A DNA stretch of 64,000 nt from the NCBI RefSeq assembly GCF_900115705.1, contig NZ_FOXL01000002.1, forward strand, positions 62,001 through 126,000, written 5' to 3'. Shown one piece after another: positions 1 through 8,719 of this stretch (within the stretch, counting starts at the first letter, position 1; every line of letters begins with the position of its first letter). The notes under the pieces are model-generated. The model was not told where the DNA came from. It worked only from the letters and a program-made list of their open reading frames with translations, and ran no database searches. Made by a program: the position numbers and the translations under genes. The DNA comes from Frateuria terrea. GTDB lineage: Bacteria > Pseudomonadota > Gammaproteobacteria > Xanthomonadales > Rhodanobacteraceae.

Positions 1-783
1 ACCGCGCTCACCGGCGTCAACACGCTGTTCAATGGTCTGCTCAACACGCCCGGCTTTGCGGAACTGGATTTTTCCCGCCTGCACCTGACCCTGGGCGGCG
101 GCATGGCTGTGCAGCGCGCGGTCGCCGAGCGCTGGAAGAAGACCACCGGTTGCACCCTGGCCGAGGCCTACGGCCTGACCGAAACCTCGCCGGCGGTCTG
201 CATCAACCCGCTGGACCTGAAGGACTACAACGGCTCGATCGGCCTTCCGGTGCCTTCCACCGACGTCGCGATCTGGTCCGAAGACAACCAGCCGCTACCG
301 GTCGGCGGGGTGGGCGAACTGATGGTGCGCGGGCCGCAGGTGATGCAGGGTTATTGGCAGCGTCCCGAAGAAACCGCCAACGTGCTCGGTGCCGACGGCT
401 GGCTGCATACCGGCGACATCGCGCGGATGGACGAGCAGGGCTACGTGTACATCGTCGACCGCAAGAAGGACATGATTCTGGTGTCCGGTTTCAACGTGTA
501 TCCGAACGAGGTCGAAGACGTGGTCATGCAGCACCCCGGCGTGGCGGAAGTCGCCGCCGTGGGCGTGCCGGACGAGCATTCCGGCGAGGCGGTCAAGCTG
601 TTCGTGGTACGCAAGGATCCCTCGCTCACCGCCGATATGCTCAAGCAGTTCTGCCACGACAACCTGACCGGCTACAAGCGCCCGCGCCAGATCGAGTTCC
701 GCGACGCACTACCCAAGTCCAACGTAGGCAAGATCCTGCGCCGCGAGCTGCGCGACGAGCAGAAAAGCACAGCGACTGTCTGA
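1..783 (+). CDS. fadD: Long-chain-fatty-acid--CoA ligase, C-terminal part (5' end outside window)
   Basis: Acyl-CoA synthetase of the AMP-binding family, which activates fatty acids with ATP and CoA for beta-oxidation or phospholipid use, normally at the inner face of the membrane. The frame is open from base 1, so the N-terminal half with the P-loop is missing. Visible motifs are YGLTETSP (A5 region), GWLHTGDIA (A7), the linker [16 protein letters not shown] (A8), and a C-terminal [13 protein letters not shown] carrying the catalytic lysine (A10). About 260 residues are visible, against roughly 560 for the family. The gene converges on the minus-strand PilZ gene with a 45-bp gap. The FadD subfamily is favoured over other AMP-forming ligases by the FNVYPNEVE signature. 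Confidence 0.93.
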   Translation, partial: TALTGVNTLFNGLLNTPGFAELDFSRLHLTLGGGMAVQRAVAERWKKTTGCTLAEAYGLTETSPAVCINPLDLKDYNGSIGLPVPSTDVAIWSEDNQPLPVGGVGELMVRGPQVMQGYWQRPEETANVLGADGWLHTGDIARMDEQGYVYIVDRKKDMILVSGFNVYPNEVEDVVMQHPGVAEVAAVGVPDEHSGEAVKLFVVRKDPSLTADMLKQFCHDNLTGYKRPRQIEFRDALPKSNVGKILRRELRDEQKSTATV

Positions 784-828
784 AAGCGGCGGCCTGCGTG
801 CGACGGACGCAGGCCGGTAGCCGTCGCG

Positions 829-1197
829 TCACTGTTCCCGCCAGTGCTCCAGGATGTCCGCGTAGCCACCCAGCAGGTTCCACAAGGGCACCTGCTTGTC
901 CTCCGGAATGCGCGAATAGGCAAAGCCGATGTGGCGATCGGAAATGCGCGCGACCACGGCTTCCAGGTGAATGTGCAGGTCGCGGCCGAAAATCATGTCC
1001 AGCACCCAGGCCTGCCCCAGCTCGCCCTGCCAGCCCAGCGGCCGGCGCAGGAGCGCGCCCGTGGCCGAAATGTCGACCAGCTCGGTCGGGTGCGACTGCA
1101 CGCCATGGCTCATCAGCACGGTGGTCTCGATGCGCATGCGCGCGGGCCTGAGGAACTTCGGGCCCGGTTCGTCCGCCACGTTGTCTTCGATCGTCAT
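829..1197 (-). CDS. PilZ-domain protein
   Basis: Small 122-residue protein that fits the PilZ fold. An RxxR-like stretch lies near residues 18-22 (RPARMRIE), followed by DISATGALLRRP around residues 42-53, which corresponds to the D/NxSxxG motif that binds cyclic di-GMP. The family acts as a soluble c-di-GMP receptor or adaptor for motility, type IV pili or exopolysaccharide. The second arginine region is less canonical than in confirmed binders, so c-di-GMP binding is inferred. The start is the ATG at 1197. It is a single gene convergent with the acyl-CoA ligase, and nothing next to it names a partner. Confidence 0.8.
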   Translation of the reverse strand: MTIEDNVADEPGPKFLRPARMRIETTVLMSHGVQSHPTELVDISATGALLRRPLGWQGELGQAWVLDMIFGRDLHIHLEAVVARISDRHIGFAYSRIPEDKQVPLWNLLGGYADILEHWREQ

Positions 1198-1922
1198 CTA
1201 GCTCCCCAGGCGAGGCACCTCGACGCCTCCCGTGACGTTCCTCGATCGTACGACGCATCCGCGTCTTCATCGACAGGTGGCCGCGCGGTGCAGCCTTCGT
1301 GTGCCGACTCGAACGTGGACGCGCCCGTCGTCTCACGGCACGCGAAGCAAACGCCATGCCACCCTTGGATGGGGCACAACATCATCCCACATCCGCTCGG
1401 TGGGCCGCCGGAAGTGCCGCGTCCGGTGTCGGTCGGACACAACGGGTCACATGCTGCCCCGGCACAACCTGTCCGGCACCAGCATGTCGTGCTCCATGAA
1501 GCGCCACTGCCCATACTGGACTTGCCGCAACGCTGCCGCTAACCTGTCGCCATGCCTGGGTCCCAGCGTGCGCCGTGCCGGCAGGTACCGGCCACCGCAG
1601 CACGTATCCGAAGTCCCGGCAGATCGATTTGAACCGTCCGTGGCGCCGTGCCGCCATCCTGTCTTGCGTCCTCGCCTGGCCTGTTGCCTGGTACGGCCGC
1701 CTTGGTGGTCGCCAGAACCCGTTTGATCGAACCGCTGACCGCGCGGCTTCGTCATGCGGTACCGTCGCAACGGGCTGCCGCCGGAAGCAGGCAAGCCAGT
1801 TTTATCGGCTGCCGGCCCAAAACCGCGGTCACGAGGGGATACCCGTCCGCAGGCGCCGCCCCGCCAGGACGATTGGATCGAAAGCATTGCCGGCCGCGTG
1901 AGCGGCCCCACGACATGCATTG
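1198..1922. other. 725-bp gap without a recognisable gene
   Basis: This region lies between the divergent PilZ gene and scpA. Open frames exist on both strands, but none has a plausible protein composition (all are Arg/Ala/Pro-rich shadows), a ribosome-binding site, or family motifs. Base composition is a little lower in G+C than the flanking genes. It must contain the promoters for both neighbours, but no convincing -35/-10 pair could be chosen. It may also hold a decayed gene or an unrecognised RNA. Confidence 0.5.
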
Positions 1923-2825
1923 ATGAGCACAGAACCGCAGCAGCCGGCCGCCCCGTCGCAGGACGCCTTCGCGTCGATCCCCCAGCAGCAGGAAATGCCG
2001 CTGGCGATCGTGCGCGGCGAGCCATTGCTGCAGATGCCGCAGGACCTTTACATCCCGCCCGATGCGCTGGAAGTGTTCCTGGAGGCGTTCGAGGGCCCGC
2101 TGGACCTTCTGCTCTATCTGATCCGCCGGCAGAACCTGGACATCCTGGACATTCCGATTGCCGAGATCACCCGGCAATACATGGATTACATCGACATGAT
2201 GCGGGACGTGATGCGGCTGGAACTGGCCGCCGAGTACCTGCTCATGGCCGCGATCCTGGGCGAGATCAAGTCGCGCCTGCTGCTGCCGCGGCCGCCTGCC
2301 GAGGAAGGACTCGAGGACGACCCGCGCGCCGAACTGGTACGACGCCTGCAGGAATACGAACGCTTCAAGAGGGCCGCCGAAGACATCGATACCCTGCCCC
2401 GCGTCGAGCGCGACACGGTGGCGGTCCATGCCGAGGTTGGCGAGCGCAACGTGGTCAAGCTGCCGCCGCCGCTGGACCTGAAGGAAATGCTGCTGGCGCT
2501 CAAGGAAGTGATGCACCGCGCCGAGCTGTTCGGCCACCATGCGATCAAGCGCGAGGCACTGAGCGTGCGCCAGCGCATGGGCGAACTGCTCAGCCGGCTC
2601 GAGGACGGGACCTTCCACCGCTTCGATAGCCTGTTCGACATCAGCGAAGGGCGCCTGGGCGTGGTGGTGACCTTCCTGTCGATGCTCGAGCTGGCCAAGG
2701 AAATGCTGGTAGAGATCGTGCAGGAAGAACCACTGGCGCCGATCTACATCAAGGCGAAGGCCGCGCTGGCCGAGGAAAGCGCCGAACTGCCGGACGACAT
2801 GCCGGCTTCCGCCACCGCCGAGTAA
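1923..2825 (+). CDS. scpA: Segregation and condensation protein A
   Basis: Kleisin subunit of the bacterial SMC condensin complex, bridging the SMC heads together with ScpB to organise and segregate the nucleoid. The 300-residue product has the ScpA core beginning near residue 30 (DALEVFLEAFEGPLDLLLYL), the classic N-terminal helix that contacts the SMC neck, and a C-terminal winged-helix region (VVVTFLSMLELAKE). The acidic C-terminal tail is ordinary. The start is the ATG at 1923; a TTG sits immediately upstream in frame. It is followed after 31 bp by scpB, consistent with one operon. Confidence 0.96.
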   Translation: MSTEPQQPAAPSQDAFASIPQQQEMPLAIVRGEPLLQMPQDLYIPPDALEVFLEAFEGPLDLLLYLIRRQNLDILDIPIAEITRQYMDYIDMMRDVMRLELAAEYLLMAAILGEIKSRLLLPRPPAEEGLEDDPRAELVRRLQEYERFKRAAEDIDTLPRVERDTVAVHAEVGERNVVKLPPPLDLKEMLLALKEVMHRAELFGHHAIKREALSVRQRMGELLSRLEDGTFHRFDSLFDISEGRLGVVVTFLSMLELAKEMLVEIVQEEPLAPIYIKAKAALAEESAELPDDMPASATAE

Positions 2826-2856
2826 GGCGCCGGCCCACCCAAGACCCCACCAGGCC

Positions 2857-3732
2857 ATGCAGATCGAGCAACTCAAACCGATCATCGAGGCAGCCCTGCT
2901 TGCCGCCAGCCAGCCACTCACCGTGGCGCAGCTGGGCGAGCTGTTCGTCGAAGAGGACGAGGTCGACCGCGAAGCGATCGCCCGTGTACTGGAAGCGTTG
3001 GCCGAGGACTGCGCCGGCCGCGGCATCGAGCTGAAGGAAGTCGCCTCCGGGTTCCGCTACCAGGTCCGCCAGGACGTGCACCCGTGGGTGTCGCGCATGT
3101 GGACCGAGAAGCCGAGCCGCTACTCGCGTGCCCTGCTCGAAACACTGGCGCTGATCGCCTACCGCCAGCCGATCACCCGTCCGGAGATCGAGCAGATCCG
3201 CGGCGTGGTGGTCTCCTCCAACATCATCAAGACGCTGGAGGAGCGCGAGTGGATCCGCGTGGTCGGCCACCGCGACGTGCCCGGCAGGCCCGCGCTGTTC
3301 GGTACTACCCGGGCCTTCCTGGATTATTTCAACCTGAAATCGCTAGACGAACTGCCGCCACTGTCGGAAATCCGCGACATGGAGGACCCGCAGCTGCGGC
3401 TCGACCAGGAGCCACTGCCGCCCCGGGTGATCAAGGATCTGCCGGTCGACCCGGAACAGGCTGGCGACCCGTTGCGGGACGATCCCGACGGCATGCACGA
3501 CGCAACCGCAGATGCGCTGCAGGGCGAAACGCCGCCCGCCGAAAACCAAGCGGCCGGCGAAGCGGGCGCCGACGTGAACATCGAATCTGCCCCACCCATC
3601 GAAACCACCGCCGTGGCGCCCGACGACGACGCGCCCGTTTCCACCCCATCCGCCACTGCCGACGAGGCAGCAGCCCAGGTCGACGTCGAATCCGACGCCG
3701 CCGAGCAGGACATCGAGGAGTACCGCGCATGA
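2857..3732 (+). CDS. scpB: Segregation and condensation protein B
   Basis: Partner of ScpA in the SMC complex; a dimer of two winged-helix domains. Residues 1-185 cover the conserved part (IEAALLAASQPLTVAQL at the start; ALIAYRQPITRPEIEQIRG and GRPALFGTTRAFLDYF in the second domain). From about residue 190 to 291 the protein becomes a low-complexity acidic, Ala/Pro/Asp/Glu-rich tail that the family does not need and that is presumably disordered. The stop overlaps the rluB start (ATGA at 3729-3732), implying translational coupling. Confidence 0.95.
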   Translation: MQIEQLKPIIEAALLAASQPLTVAQLGELFVEEDEVDREAIARVLEALAEDCAGRGIELKEVASGFRYQVRQDVHPWVSRMWTEKPSRYSRALLETLALIAYRQPITRPEIEQIRGVVVSSNIIKTLEEREWIRVVGHRDVPGRPALFGTTRAFLDYFNLKSLDELPPLSEIRDMEDPQLRLDQEPLPPRVIKDLPVDPEQAGDPLRDDPDGMHDATADALQGETPPAENQAAGEAGADVNIESAPPIETTAVAPDDDAPVSTPSATADEAAAQVDVESDAAEQDIEEYRA

Positions 3733-5153
3733 CTGCGCCGCAGAAATCCGTTCTGACCCTGAAGCGCGAAACCCGCGCCGACACCACCGACATCCCCGCC
3801 CTGGAAGAGCGCCTACACAAGGTGCTGGCCAACGCTGGCCTGGGCTCGCGCCGCATGCTGGAGCAGCGTATCCAGGCCGGCGAGGTCGAACTCAACGGCG
3901 CACCGGCCGGCATCGGTGCCAGCGTGCACGCCGGCGACCGGGTGGTACTCGACGGCAAGCAGTTCGTCGTGGCCACCGACAACCGGGACGACACCGAGGT
4001 ACTGCTCTACCACAAGCCCGAAGGCGTGGTGACCACCCGCGAAGATCCCGAAGGCCGTCCCACTGTATTCGAGCAGCTGCCGCGCCTGAAGGGCGCGCGC
4101 TGGGTCGCGGTGGGTCGCCTGGACATCAACACCACCGGCCTGCTGCTGCTCACCACCGACGGCGAACTGGCCAACGCGCTGATGCATCCCAGGAGCGGGC
4201 TCGGCCGCGAGTACCTCTGCCGCGTGCATGGCGAGGTGCCCGACGAGATCATCGAGAAGCTCAAGGCCGGTGTCGAACTGGAGGACGGTCCCGCCCGCTT
4301 CGACGAGATCGCCATCATCAGCCGCGGCGGCAGCCACAGCTGGTTCCGCGTGGTGATCCGCGAGGGCCGCAACCGCGAAGTGCGCCGCCTGTGGGACTCG
4401 CAGGGTTTCCTGGTCAGCCGCCTCAAGCGCATCCGTTACGGCAACATCGAGCTGCCGCGCACCCTGCGGCGGGGCGAGAGCGAAGCGCTCTCCGAGGACG
4501 CCATCAAGGACCTGCGCAAGTCGGCCGGCCTCGGACCCGCCCAGCCCGCGCTGACGCTGAGCCCGGTGCTGCACCAGCGCCGCGCCAGCCGCAGCGTCAC
4601 CGAATACCGCCCCGAGCGCGGCACGCCCACGGCCTGGAGCAGTGCCTACCATGACGAGGCGCGTGAGCTGCGCGCGTTCGACCGGATCCGCGAGGAACCG
4701 GTGCGAGGCAAGCAGCAGCGCCGCCGTCCGGGCAAGGAGGTCAACGGCAATGTGGCCCGTCCGGAGCGACCGGCCAATCCCGGAGGCCGCAAGAACAAGC
4801 GAGGCGTGGCCCCGGGCCAGGAGTTGCCCTCGGTGCGCACCTGGTTCGCCGGCGAAAGCCGTGACGGCGGCGCCCGTGGCAACGCCCCCGGTCCGGGTGG
4901 CAACCGCCGCGGCGGCAAGCCGGCCGGTGGCAAACCAGCCGCCGGTCGTGGTGGCGAGGCACGCGCTGCCGGTCCCTACGCCGGCTTCGGCGGTGGTGGC
5001 GGCAATCGCGGCAACCGCCAGGGCGGCACGCCCGGCCAGGGCGGCGCGCCCGGCCAGGGCGGCCGGCCGCAGAACCGCGGCAATCGCCCGCAGGGCCACG
5101 GCGGCGGCCGTCCGCACGGCGGCCGCGGCGGCAACCGGTCCGGCAACCGCTGA
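3729..5153 (+). CDS. rluB: 23S rRNA pseudouridine synthase B with long Arg/Gly-rich tail
   Basis: Converts a uridine in helix 80 of 23S rRNA (U2605 in E. coli) to pseudouridine. An S4 RNA-binding domain (residues about 25-75, RLHKVLANAGLGSRR) precedes the RsuA/RluB catalytic domain, with the active-site aspartate D132 in GRLDINTTGL and the conserved EGRNREVRRL further on. The catalytic part ends near residue 270. About 200 further residues follow, first basic and then strongly Gly/Arg/Asn/Gln-rich with repeated PGQGG and NRG units, resembling an RGG-type RNA-binding tail. E. coli RluB is about 290 residues, so this protein (474) is much extended. The start is the ATG overlapping the scpB stop. 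Confidence 0.94.
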   Translation: MTAPQKSVLTLKRETRADTTDIPALEERLHKVLANAGLGSRRMLEQRIQAGEVELNGAPAGIGASVHAGDRVVLDGKQFVVATDNRDDTEVLLYHKPEGVVTTREDPEGRPTVFEQLPRLKGARWVAVGRLDINTTGLLLLTTDGELANALMHPRSGLGREYLCRVHGEVPDEIIEKLKAGVELEDGPARFDEIAIISRGGSHSWFRVVIREGRNREVRRLWDSQGFLVSRLKRIRYGNIELPRTLRRGESEALSEDAIKDLRKSAGLGPAQPALTLSPVLHQRRASRSVTEYRPERGTPTAWSSAYHDEARELRAFDRIREEPVRGKQQRRRPGKEVNGNVARPERPANPGGRKNKRGVAPGQELPSVRTWFAGESRDGGARGNAPGPGGNRRGGKPAGGKPAAGRGGEARAAGPYAGFGGGGGNRGNRQGGTPGQGGAPGQGGRPQNRGNRPQGHGGGRPHGGRGGNRSGNR

Positions 5154-5506
5154 TGATGGGTGTGCGGATCTACCACAACAGCCGTTGCTCGAAATCGCGC
5201 GGCACACTGGAGCTGCTGCGGGAACGCGGGCTCGAGCCGGAGGTGGTCCATTACCTGGACACGCCGCCCAGCGTCGAAGAGTTGAAGACCCTGCTGCGTC
5301 TGCTCGGCATGACGCCGCGCCAGTTGCTGCGTACCGGTGAAGCGGAGTACGAGGAACTGGGGCTTGCCGATCCCGCCATCGCCGATGAGGGCATCCTTCA
5401 GGCGATGGCAGCGCACCCGAAGTTGATCGAACGCCCCATCGTGGTGGCCAACGGCAAGGCGGCGATCGGGCGCCCGCCCGAGGCTGTGCTCCCGATCCTG
5501 GCCTGA
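5153..5506 (+). CDS. arsC: ArsC/Spx-family thioredoxin-fold reductase (arsenate reductase-like)
   Basis: Product of 117 residues with the ArsC glutaredoxin-like fold. The nucleophilic cysteine lies in HNSRCSKSRGTL (C12), and the substrate-binding arginines appear to be present in the C-terminal half (IERPIVV and IGRPPEAV). The family reduces arsenate with glutathione and glutaredoxin, but many chromosomal members (YfgD/YffB-like) have unproven substrates. There is no ars operon nearby; the gene overlaps the rluB stop (TGATG) and is simply the last gene of the scpAB-rluB operon, so arsenate detoxification is only the family default. A strong terminator follows. Confidence 0.85.
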   Translation: MMGVRIYHNSRCSKSRGTLELLRERGLEPEVVHYLDTPPSVEELKTLLRLLGMTPRQLLRTGEAEYEELGLADPAIADEGILQAMAAHPKLIERPIVVANGKAAIGRPPEAVLPILA

Positions 5507-5538
5507 TCTGCCCAGGTCGTGCCGTAGGCAGGAAGAAG

Positions 5539-5562
5539 CCGCCCCAGGGCGGTTTTCTTTTT
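5539..5562 (+). terminator. Rho-independent terminator of scpAB-rluB-arsC
   Basis: Stem CCGCCC/GGGCGG (5539-5544 with 5547-5552) with a two-base loop, followed directly by TTTTCTTTTT. It is located 33 bp past the arsC-like stop and closes the operon. Confidence 0.85.
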
Positions 5563-5633
5563 CCTGCGGCCAGCGGGGGAGCCGGCAGTCCCCGTGCGCG
5601 AGGCCAGCAGTACCTGCGTGCTCCGCACGCGGG

Positions 5634-6449
5634 TCAGCCGGCCCCCAGTGTGAATTCGTCGGCATCCATCCAGGCCGGGAACCGCTCCCGGTGTGCCAGC
5701 AGGAGCGACGGATCCAGGCGCACCTTGGCAAGCTGCTCCTGCGCGCCCAGCTCGATGAGCGGCTCGCCCAGCGGGTCGATCACTGCGCTGTCGCCGGCGT
5801 AGGGCAGGTCATTTCCATCCACGCCCACGCGATTGACGCCAACGACATAGGCAAGATTCTCGATCGCCCGCGCGCGCAGTAGCGTCCGCCACGGCTGCCG
5901 ACGCGGCGCCGGCCAGTTGGCGACGAACAGCGCCAGGTCATAGTCCATGCCGCCTGCCGCACTTTCCAGCCGGCGGTTGCGCAGCCACACCGGGAAGCGC
6001 AGGTCGTAGCAGACCTGCGGCAGGATGCGCCAACCCTTGAGCTCCACCACCGGCCGCTCGGTGCCGCTGCCGTAGCGGGTGTGCTCGCCGGACATGCGGA
6101 ACAGGTGGCGCTTGTCGTACTGCGCGTGGCTGCCATCCGGGCGCATCCAGAACAGACGGTTGTAGACGGTGCCGTTCTCGCTGATCGCCAGGCTTCCGCA
6201 GATCACCGCATCAACTTCGGCCGCCAGCGCGCGCAGCCAGGCCACGCCTTCGCCGTCCATGGTGCCGGCACTGGCCCGGGTATCGTTGCTGAAGCCGGAC
6301 AGGAAGGTTTCCGGCAGCACCACCAGGTCGCTTCCCCTGGCCTGGCGCACCAGCGAGCCGTAGTAGTCGCGGTTGGCCGGCGCGTCGTGCCAGCGCGTGG
6401 CGCCCTGAACCAGGCTGACGCTCAGCGGCTGCATGTTCAAAGCTGGCAT
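5634..6449 (-). CDS. Carbon-nitrogen hydrolase, omega-amidase (Nit2/YafV type)
   Basis: Nitrilase-superfamily amidase of 271 residues with the full Glu-Lys-Cys triad: E47 in VLPETFLSG, K113 in YDKRHLFRM, and C147 in PQVCYDLRFP. Nit2/YafV enzymes hydrolyse 2-oxoglutaramate and 2-oxosuccinamate, the by-products of glutamine or asparagine transamination. The gene lies directly downstream of a YbdL-type aminotransferase and overlaps its end by 13 bases. This pairing fits the known glutamine transaminase plus omega-amidase tandem that pulls methionine salvage forward. The ATG at 6449 was chosen; an in-frame ATG at 6434 (MQPLSVSL) is equally possible. Confidence 0.92.
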   Translation of the reverse strand: MPALNMQPLSVSLVQGATRWHDAPANRDYYGSLVRQARGSDLVVLPETFLSGFSNDTRASAGTMDGEGVAWLRALAAEVDAVICGSLAISENGTVYNRLFWMRPDGSHAQYDKRHLFRMSGEHTRYGSGTERPVVELKGWRILPQVCYDLRFPVWLRNRRLESAAGGMDYDLALFVANWPAPRRQPWRTLLRARAIENLAYVVGVNRVGVDGNDLPYAGDSAVIDPLGEPLIELGAQEQLAKVRLDPSLLLAHRERFPAWMDADEFTLGAG

Positions 6450-7582
6450 AGGCGTTCCGCGGCGGCGGCCATGGTGGCGTCGCTCTTGGCAAAGCACAGG
6501 CGCAGCAGGCGCGTGCCCGGCGGCTTTTCGTAGAACGGCGTGAGCGGAATACCCGCCACGCCACCCTGCTCGACCAGCCAGCGCGAGAACGCGATGTCGT
6601 CCTCGTCGCGGATGGCCGAGTAGTCGACCAATTGGAAGTAGCCGCCCGGCACGTCCAGCAATTTGAAGCGCGACGGCGCCAGCAGCGCGCGAAAGCGGTC
6701 GCGCTTGGCCTGGTAGAAGTCCGGCAGTTCCAGGTAGTGCGCCGGGTCGCTGGCCAGGATTTCCGCGAACGCCGCCTGGGCCGGATGGAAGGTGCAGAAG
6801 GTCAGGTACTGGTGCACCTTGCGGAATTCGGCCGACAGCGCCGCCGGCGCCACCGCGTAGCCGACCTTCCAGCCGGTGCAGTGGTAGGTCTTGCCGAAGC
6901 TGGACACCACGATGCTGCGCTCGGCGAGCTCGGGATGGCGCAGTACGCTCTCGTGCCGGGCACCGTCATAGACGATGTGTTCGTAGACCTCGTCCGAGAG
7001 CACCACGATACCGGTGTCGCGGGTGATCTCGGCCAGCGTGTCCAGGTCGTCGCACGAAAGCACCGCGCCGGAGGGGTTGTGCGGGCTGTTGACCAGGATC
7101 ATGCGCGTGCTCGGCGTGATCGCGTCGCGCACCCGCTGCCAGTCGATCGCAAAGCTGGGCACGGTCAGCGGAATGTGCACGGCGCGTGCGCCCTGCAGCT
7201 CGATCGCCGGCTCATAGGAATCGTAGGCCGGATCGAACACGATCACTTCCTCGCCCGCGCGCACGGTGGCGGCGATCGCCGCGAACAGCGCCTCGGTGGC
7301 GCCGGAGGTCACGGTGACCTCGGTCGCGGAGTCCACGCGCCGCCCGTACAGCTGCTGCGTCTTGATCGCGATCTGCTCGCGCAACGGCGCTGTCCCGATA
7401 CCCGGGGCGTACTGGTTCTTGCCTTCGGCCATCGCGCGGGTCAGCGCGTCACGCAACGCCTGCGGCGGCTCGAAGTCGGGGAAACCCTGGCCGAGGTTCA
7501 CTGCCCGGTGATCGAGCGCGAGCTGGCTCATCACGCTGAAGATGGTGGTGCCAACCTTGGGCAGCTTGGTATCGATGTTCAT
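6437..7582 (-). CDS. ybdL: PLP-dependent methionine/glutamine aminotransferase (YbdL type)
   Basis: Class I/II aminotransferase of 381 residues. The N-terminus reads KLPKVGTTIFSVMSQLA and then NLGQGFPDFEPP, typical of the YbdL/kynurenine aminotransferase branch. NSPHNPSG and the PLP lysine in VSSFGKTYHCTGWK are present, as is the C-terminal arginine that binds the carboxylate (LLRLCFAK). E. coli YbdL prefers methionine, and relatives transaminate 2-oxo-4-methylthiobutyrate with glutamine. The context with an omega-amidase supports a role in methionine salvage. The ATG at 7582 is preferred over an upstream in-frame TTG because the conserved sequence starts here. Confidence 0.92.
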   Translation of the reverse strand: MNIDTKLPKVGTTIFSVMSQLALDHRAVNLGQGFPDFEPPQALRDALTRAMAEGKNQYAPGIGTAPLREQIAIKTQQLYGRRVDSATEVTVTSGATEALFAAIAATVRAGEEVIVFDPAYDSYEPAIELQGARAVHIPLTVPSFAIDWQRVRDAITPSTRMILVNSPHNPSGAVLSCDDLDTLAEITRDTGIVVLSDEVYEHIVYDGARHESVLRHPELAERSIVVSSFGKTYHCTGWKVGYAVAPAALSAEFRKVHQYLTFCTFHPAQAAFAEILASDPAHYLELPDFYQAKRDRFRALLAPSRFKLLDVPGGYFQLVDYSAIRDEDDIAFSRWLVEQGGVAGIPLTPFYEKPPGTRLLRLCFAKSDATMAAAAERLCQL

Positions 7583-7625
7583 GCCTGCGGATGTCTGGAA
7601 GGCCAAACGGCAAGCCTAGCACGGC

Positions 7626-8603
7626 TCAGGTGGGCGGCTGGTCGAGCGGTGAAAGCGGACGCTGGCGGCACTGTTCGTGCTTCTGTCGCGTCGCGTCAGG
7701 CAGGCGTTCGGCCAGGAAATCGACCAGCGCTCGCACGCCCGGCAACATGCCGCGCCGGCTGGGATAGACGAAGTGCATGGTGCCTTCGGGCGCGCTCCAG
7801 TCCGGCAGGACCACCTCCAGCTCGCCGCGCGTGATCGCCGGCGCGCAGACGAACTCGGGCAACAGCGCCACGCCCAGCCCGCGGCGCGCGGCTTCCAGCA
7901 GTAGCGCGAACTCGCCGGTGACCAGGCGCGCGCTCATCTCCACCGAGACCCGCTCGCCATGCGCGTCGATCAGCTCCCACACCTGCGCGCCCTCGTGTTC
8001 GAGCATGGTCAGCGCCGGCATGGCCGCCAGCCCGGCTGGCACGGCGGGCCGGCCCACGCGGTCGAGCAACGCGGGGCTGGCCACCGCCAGCACGCGCGAC
8101 AGGCCGAAGGTGCGCATCACCATGTTGGCGTCGGCGTCCAGCTTGCTGCGCACGCGGATGGCGATGTCGTAGCCCTCGCCCACCACGTCCACGCGGCGGT
8201 TGCTGGAGAGCACGCGCACCTGCACCTTGGGGTATTGCGACAGGAAGTCAGGCAGCACGTGCGCCACCACCGTCTGCGCCAGCGACACCGGGCAGCTGAG
8301 CCGTACCACGCCGCGCGGTTCGGCGCGCAGTTCGTCGACCGCCTCCTGCGCGGCGCGGGCCTCTTCCAGCACCGCCCGGCAATGCGCGTAGAAGCGCTCG
8401 CCCACTTCCGTGACCACGAAACGGCGGGTGGTCCGCTGCAGCAGGCGCACGCCCAGGCGTTCCTCCAGCTGGGCCACGCGCTTGCTCAGGCGTGACTTGG
8501 GTACGCCCAGCGCGCGGCCGGCCGCCGAAAAGCCGTTGTGCTCGACCACCATGGCGAAAAAATAGAGATCGTTGAGGTCCTGCAGCGTGCCATCGAGGGT
8601 CAT
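7626..8603 (-). CDS. LysR-family transcriptional regulator, divergent from azoR
   Basis: Regulator of 325 residues with an N-terminal winged HTH (residues about 10-68: FFAMVVEHNGFSAAGRALGV, then SRLSKRVAQLEERLGVRLLQRTTR) and a periplasmic-binding-protein-like effector domain. The sequence resembles the DsdA/PA-type LTTRs (AaeR/YhjC-like) that commonly sit divergently beside a quinone or azo reductase. The start is the ATG at 8603; upstream in-frame codons extend into the promoter. It probably controls azoR and itself from the shared 116-bp region. The effector is unknown, with quinones or electrophiles as the usual guess. Confidence 0.9.
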   Translation of the reverse strand: MTLDGTLQDLNDLYFFAMVVEHNGFSAAGRALGVPKSRLSKRVAQLEERLGVRLLQRTTRRFVVTEVGERFYAHCRAVLEEARAAQEAVDELRAEPRGVVRLSCPVSLAQTVVAHVLPDFLSQYPKVQVRVLSSNRRVDVVGEGYDIAIRVRSKLDADANMVMRTFGLSRVLAVASPALLDRVGRPAVPAGLAAMPALTMLEHEGAQVWELIDAHGERVSVEMSARLVTGEFALLLEAARRGLGVALLPEFVCAPAITRGELEVVLPDWSAPEGTMHFVYPSRRGMLPGVRALVDFLAERLPDATRQKHEQCRQRPLSPLDQPPT

Positions 8604-8719
8604 ACCGTTGTTTCCTGCCAGAAACGATAAGTTCAATATTAGCCGGCTTATCAAGCCATTGTTGCGAAACTATCGTTACTCCTGTCGCCGGCACGCCGGC
8701 TTTCGACTGGAGTCATGCC
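8604..8719. promoter_or_regulatory. Shared LysR/azoR control region with inverted repeat
   Basis: Divergent intergenic region. Half-sites AACGATA (8623-8629) and TATCGTT (8671-8677) form a perfect 7-bp inverted repeat spaced by 41 bp. A shorter repeat GTTTC/GAAAC (8610-8625) lies on the LysR side. LysR regulators typically bind two such sites and bend the DNA between them. The region is visibly richer in A+T than its surroundings. Which repeat is the true recognition site is inference. Confidence 0.5.

Noticed and set aside
5153-5506. Arsenic resistance locus
   Set aside because: Only a single ArsC/Spx-fold protein is present, with no arsR, arsB or acr3 nearby, and it is coupled to rluB.
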